Below are positions 42,923-45,946 of a stretch of 45,946 nt of DNA, in pieces; position 1 is the first letter of the stretch; each line of letters starts with the position of its first letter. Source of the stretch: Vibrio cholerae (GTDB taxonomy: Bacteria; Actinomycetota; Actinomycetes; Actinomycetales; Micrococcaceae). The stretch is from assembly GCA_009728235.1 (NCBI GenBank), contig WNZI01000024.1, positions 1-45,946 of the forward strand, read 5' to 3'. The notes under the pieces were generated by a model. It saw only the letters and a list, made by a program, of their open reading frames with translations, did no database searches and was not told the DNA's origin. Position numbers and translations under genes: made by a program.

Positions 42923-43236
42923 TGCTGGAACCACTGACCTCTACCTCGGTCCTGGAACGCGTGGGCACCGCCCTCTCGGACCCGACGCGGGTGCGGATCC
43001 TCGTGGCGCTGCGGGATGCGCCGGCGTACCCCAGCGAACTCGCACTGCTGCTGGGCGTCAGCCGCCAGAGCCTGTCGAACCATCTGTCCTGCCTGCGCGG
43101 CTGCGGACTCGTCGTGTCGGTTCCCGAAGGACGACGCTCGCGCTACGAACTCGTCGATCCGAAGCTGGGCCATGCCTTGACGGATCTCCTCGGGATCGTC
43201 CTCGCGGTGGACCCGGAGCACCACGAGCACGCCTGA
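42922..43236 (+). CDS. ArsR/SmtB metal sensor, CmtR-like
   Basis: A 104-residue winged-helix sensor. The recognition helix SRQSLSNHLSCLRGCGLVV places Cys57 and Cys61 at exactly the residue numbers of the Cd/Pb ligands of mycobacterial CmtR. CmtR's third ligand (Cys102) is absent; instead the C-terminus ends VDPEHHEHA, so the metal site may be Cys2-His. It is coupled to the CDF gene and probably derepresses it on metal binding. Confidence 0.9.
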   Translation: MLEPLTSTSVLERVGTALSDPTRVRILVALRDAPAYPSELALLLGVSRQSLSNHLSCLRGCGLVVSVPEGRRSRYELVDPKLGHALTDLLGIVLAVDPEHHEHA

Positions 43237-43256
43237 CGCATCCGTGCACCGACGTA

Positions 43257-43291
43257 GAAGGCCCGCCGAGTCCGAGACACGGCGGGCCTTC
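43257..43291. terminator. bidirectional terminator between the metal sensor and DUF779 genes
   Basis: GAAGGCCCGCCG (43257-43268) pairs perfectly with CGGCGGGCCTTC (43280-43291) around an 11-nt loop, between converging genes. Confidence 0.88.
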
Positions 43292-43300
43292 CAGCAGGTG

Positions 43301-43729
43301 CTACCCCATGAGGCGTGAGCGGATCAGGAACCTCTTCCCCTCCGGAGCCTCGACGGAGAACCCGCTTCCCCGTCCGGGGACGACGTCGACGGTCAGGTGG
43401 GTGTGGCGCCAGTAGCCGAACTGCTCCCGCGACATCCAGAACTCGATCAGGCGAGGCGCATCATCGTCATCCGCCGGAGGCGTGCCGGACCTGCCCGTGG
43501 CGCCCACCGTGATGTCCAGAACACCGAGCAGCACGTCGGCCTCGGCGGTGATGAACTCTCCCGCCGGGTAGCACATCGGCGACGAGCCGTCACAGCACCC
43601 CCCGGACTGGTGGAACATGAGCGGCCCGTGGATGAGCCACAGCGTGTCCAGCAGTTCCACCGCACTGTCCGTAAGGGCCACCCGGGAGAACGTCTCCCCG
43701 GGGATGGTCACCGATGCTTCGACGGTCAT
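43301..43729 (-). CDS. DUF779 family protein
   Basis: A 142-residue protein. The fixed block FHQSGGCCDGSSPMCYPAGEF (Cys45, Cys46, Cys53) is the family signature and could hold metal or form disulfides; EFWMSREQFGYWRHTHL further on is the second hallmark. It begins 8 bp after the aldehyde dehydrogenase stop, with AGGAGATG as ribosome-binding site. DUF779 genes nearly always accompany such dehydrogenases, and a helper role is likely, but the mechanism is not known to me. Confidence 0.88.
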   Translation of the reverse strand: MTVEASVTIPGETFSRVALTDSAVELLDTLWLIHGPLMFHQSGGCCDGSSPMCYPAGEFITAEADVLLGVLDITVGATGRSGTPPADDDDAPRLIEFWMSREQFGYWRHTHLTVDVVPGRGSGFSVEAPEGKRFLIRSRLMG

Positions 43730-43737
43730 CGCATCTC

Positions 43738-45261
43738 CTAGAAGAAACCGAGCTTCGATTCCGAGTAGCTGACCAGCAGGTTCTTCGTCTGCTGGTAGTG
43801 GTCGAGCATCATCGCATGGTTCTCGCGACCGATGCCCGAGGACTTGTACCCACCGAAGGCCGCTCCTGCAGGATACGCATGGTAGTTGTTCACCCAGACA
43901 CGACCGGCCTGGATCTCACGTCCCGCGCGGTATGCGACATTGCCGTTCCTCGACCAGACGCCGGCACCCAGTCCGTAGAGGGTGTCATTGGCGATCTCCA
44001 TGGCCTCCGCGTAGTCGTCGAAACGGGTCACGGACACCACCGGGCCGAAGATCTCCTCCTGGAAGACCCTCATGCTGTTGGTCCCCTCGAAGACGGTGGG
44101 CTTCACGTAGTAGCCCCCGGCGAGGTCGCCGTCGAGCATGTTCCGCTCCCCGCCGATCAGTACCTTCGCGCCCTCCTGGGTGCCGATGTCCATGTAGGAC
44201 AGGATCTTCTCGAGCTGGTCGTTGGACGCCTGTGCGCCCACCTGTGTGTCCGTGTCGAGGGGATTTCCCTGCACCATCTTCTCCACCCGTGCGATGGCGT
44301 CGGCCATGAAGGAATCGTAGATGGACCCCTGGACGAGCGCACGGGACGGGCAGGTGCAGACCTCGCCCTGGTTCAGGGCGAAGAGCGCGAAGCCCTCGAG
44401 TGCCTTGTCGTAGAACGAGTCATTGCTGTCGGCGACGTCGGAGAAGAAGATGTTCGGGCTCTTGCCGCCCAGCTCCAGCGTGACCGGAATGAGGTTCTGG
44501 CTCGCGTACTGACTGATCAGCCGACCCGTGGTCGTCTCCCCGGTGAAGGCGATCTTCCGGATGCGCTTGCTGGAAGCCAGCGGCTTGCCCGCCTCCACAC
44601 CGAAACCGTTGACCACGTTGATGACGCCGGCGGGAAGGATGTCGCTGAGGAGCTCCATCAGCACCAGGATCGACGTCGGCGTCTGCTCCGCCGGCTTCAG
44701 CACGACGGCGTTGCCCGCGGCCAGGGCTGGCGCCAGTTTCCACACGGCCATGAGGATGGGGAAATTCCAGGGGATGATCTGCCCCACGACGCCGAGCGGC
44801 TCGTGGTAATGGTAGGCCGTCGTGTCGTCGTCGAGCTGGGAGATCCCGCCCTCCTGCGCGCGAATGGCGCTGGCGAAGTAGCGGAAATGGTCCGCGGCCA
44901 GCGGCAGGTCCGCCGCCAGGGTCTCACGCACCGGCTTGCCGTTGTCCCAGGTCTCCGCGACCGCGAGCATCTCGAGGTTCTTCTCGATACGATCCGCGAC
45001 GCGGTTCAGCACCGAGGCCCGCTCGGCCACCGATGTCCTGCCCCAGGCCGGAGCTGCCTTGTGCGCGGCGTCCAGGGCCAGTTCGATGTCCTCGGCGGTG
45101 CCGCGGGCCACCTCGCAGAACGCCTTACCCGTGACGGGGGAGATGTTCTCGAAGTACTGGCCCTTGATCGGCGGAGCCCACTCGCCGCCGATCCAGTTCT
45201 CGTACCTCGGCTTGAAACTGACCTTCGATCCGTCCTGGCCGGGCTGGGCGTAAACAGTCAT
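43738..45261 (-). CDS. NAD-dependent aldehyde dehydrogenase (ExaC/AcoD-like)
   Basis: A 507-residue ALDH. The NAD-binding [21 protein letters not shown], catalytic Glu264 in [10 protein letters not shown] and catalytic Cys302 in [13 protein letters not shown] are in place, with the closing [37 protein letters not shown]. Close resemblance is to acetaldehyde dehydrogenases of the ExaC/AcoD group that oxidise acetaldehyde during alcohol or acetoin use. ATG 45261 has AAGGAGTC. It heads a two-gene operon with DUF779. Confidence 0.93.
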   Translation of the reverse strand: MTVYAQPGQDGSKVSFKPRYENWIGGEWAPPIKGQYFENISPVTGKAFCEVARGTAEDIELALDAAHKAAPAWGRTSVAERASVLNRVADRIEKNLEMLAVAETWDNGKPVRETLAADLPLAADHFRYFASAIRAQEGGISQLDDDTTAYHYHEPLGVVGQIIPWNFPILMAVWKLAPALAAGNAVVLKPAEQTPTSILVLMELLSDILPAGVINVVNGFGVEAGKPLASSKRIRKIAFTGETTTGRLISQYASQNLIPVTLELGGKSPNIFFSDVADSNDSFYDKALEGFALFALNQGEVCTCPSRALVQGSIYDSFMADAIARVEKMVQGNPLDTDTQVGAQASNDQLEKILSYMDIGTQEGAKVLIGGERNMLDGDLAGGYYVKPTVFEGTNSMRVFQEEIFGPVVSVTRFDDYAEAMEIANDTLYGLGAGVWSRNGNVAYRAGREIQAGRVWVNNYHAYPAGAAFGGYKSSGIGRENHAMMLDHYQQTKNLLVSYSESKLGFF

Positions 45262-45413
45262 CGTCAGACTCCTTCAACTGTGAGTGCAGGACGTCGTCGT
45301 CCCTGGTTCACAGCGTAGGAGTGGAAGCGTTGCACCGACGTTGCATCGGGCAACGGATCCCCATCCTGCCGGAGCGAGCCCTGGCCTCGGAATGTCGATG
45401 CAGGAGTGTGACC

Positions 45414-45946
45414 TCAGCCCTTCGACGCCGCCGGGACGGACGCAGGATCAGTGCCGGACGCCGGCCCCGCAGGCTTACTGCTCCGTTCGAATCCTTCGGA
45501 GCGCTCGCGTCCTTCGATGCAGTGGAATCCTCCGGATCGTTCGGCTCCCCACACGGAGTAACCCCGGCGTCCTCGCCTGCTGTCGGGCCCGAAGCCGGAG
45601 CGCCTTCAGGGGTCTCGCCATCGCCCTCCGTCTGGCGTTCGGCCTTGTCGCCGTCAGCGGGGCTGGCCGACACGGCGTTCGGACCGGCCGTGCCGGCCAC
45701 CGGTGCGGCAGTGTCCACCTGCGGTTCTGCCGCCGTGTCACCCGTTTCGGGCACGGCGGGATCGGAGGTGGTGGGATCATCCGGTGAAGGATCCGTGTCG
45801 CAGGAGGGGTCCGGCTCCGGAGTCGGGGTGACCGGGCCCGGTACAACACCCGGCTCAGGAGTCGGGGGAACCGGCACCGGCTCGACCGGTGGCATCTTCC
45901 CGGGCTCGCCACCCTGCTTCGGGGGAACCGGCGTCGGCTCGACCGG
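45414..45946 (-). pseudogene. proline-rich low-complexity protein, C-terminal part, probably frameshifted (5' part outside window)
   Basis: An open minus-strand frame enters from the right edge and encodes Pro/Glu/Val-rich repeats (PVEPTPVPPKQGGE, MPPVEPVPVPPTPEP, VTPTPEPDP), then an acidic Ala/Thr/Ser-rich region ending SKDASAPKDSNGA. From there the annotated frame becomes Arg-rich and runs to 45308, looking out of frame. Shifting by one base near 45478 gives SSKPAGPASGTDPASVPAASKG and a stop at 45414, matching the earlier composition. The composition suggests a surface or cell-wall-spanning linker, or a secreted protein; no sorting motif is visible and nothing identifies its function. Confidence 0.55.

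Overview
The window is GC-rich chromosomal DNA from an actinomycete, most likely Arthrobacter or a close Micrococcaceae relative. This is inferred from high-GC codon use, frequent GTG starts, a GAF-ANTAR protein, a FurA-catalase pair, a DUF779-aldehyde dehydrogenase pair and single dispersed tRNAs. No phage, insertion sequence, CRISPR array or rRNA was seen. Gene order and codon use look like ordinary core and soft-accessory chromosome.

Layout, left to right. 1-3.2 kb (minus): the N-terminus of a MaoC-like dehydratase, a small membrane protein, DUF2797, a LigC-type ATP-dependent DNA ligase broken by a 1-base frameshift, and a DJ-1/PfpI protein. 3.3-5.7 kb: a divergent module of XRE-cupin regulator, CxxC thioredoxin-reductase-like flavoprotein and SAM methyltransferase. 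5.8-8.4 kb: RtcB RNA ligase, FMN reductase and a GH114-type lipoprotein. 8.5-10.8 kb: tRNA-Met, tRNA-Thr, a 33-bp tandem repeat, a strong hairpin and a DEAD-box helicase with a long leader. 11.1-15.4 kb (minus): MOSC protein, then an operon of GT87 mannosyltransferase, short KdpD-like kinase and KdpE-like regulator. 15.5-21 kb: amidohydrolase, membrane protein, cystathionine gamma-synthase and beta-synthase (a transsulfuration pair), tartrate/D-malate dehydrogenase. 21-24.4 kb: AlkA-like glycosylase, ABM-domain protein, thioredoxin, DUF1810, MarR regulator, DUF6314-like protein. 24.4-26.6 kb: two divergent acyltransferase-3 membrane proteins, the left one frameshifted. 26.7-31 kb: tRNA-Tyr, a small secreted protein, YajQ, HtpX, an MFS exporter, a lipase-like hydrolase. 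31.1-33.1 kb: furA and a catalase with a 3'-terminal frameshift. 33.2-36.6 kb: two coupled SDRs, an XRE regulator, a YitT protein. 36.6-41.8 kb: MMPL transporter with its TetR regulator, aldo/keto reductase, GAF-ANTAR regulator. 42-46 kb: CDF metal exporter coupled to a CmtR-like sensor, DUF779 plus aldehyde dehydrogenase, and the C-terminal part of a proline-rich protein running off the right edge.

Two things cut across the window. First, four genes (ligase, acyltransferase, catalase, proline-rich protein) are each restored by adding one base, which points to indel errors in the assembly as much as to real pseudogenes. Second, about fourteen genes have a TANNNT-like hexamer ending exactly 6-7 nt before the start codon and no ribosome-binding site, the architecture of leaderless actinobacterial transcripts; this also settles several GTG starts. 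The most interesting candidate system is the XRE-cupin/flavoprotein/methyltransferase module, whose CPYC motif recalls the dithiol oxidases HlmI and GliT and whose methyltransferase neighbour recalls thiol-capping enzymes. Most other loci are known families in recognisable contexts.
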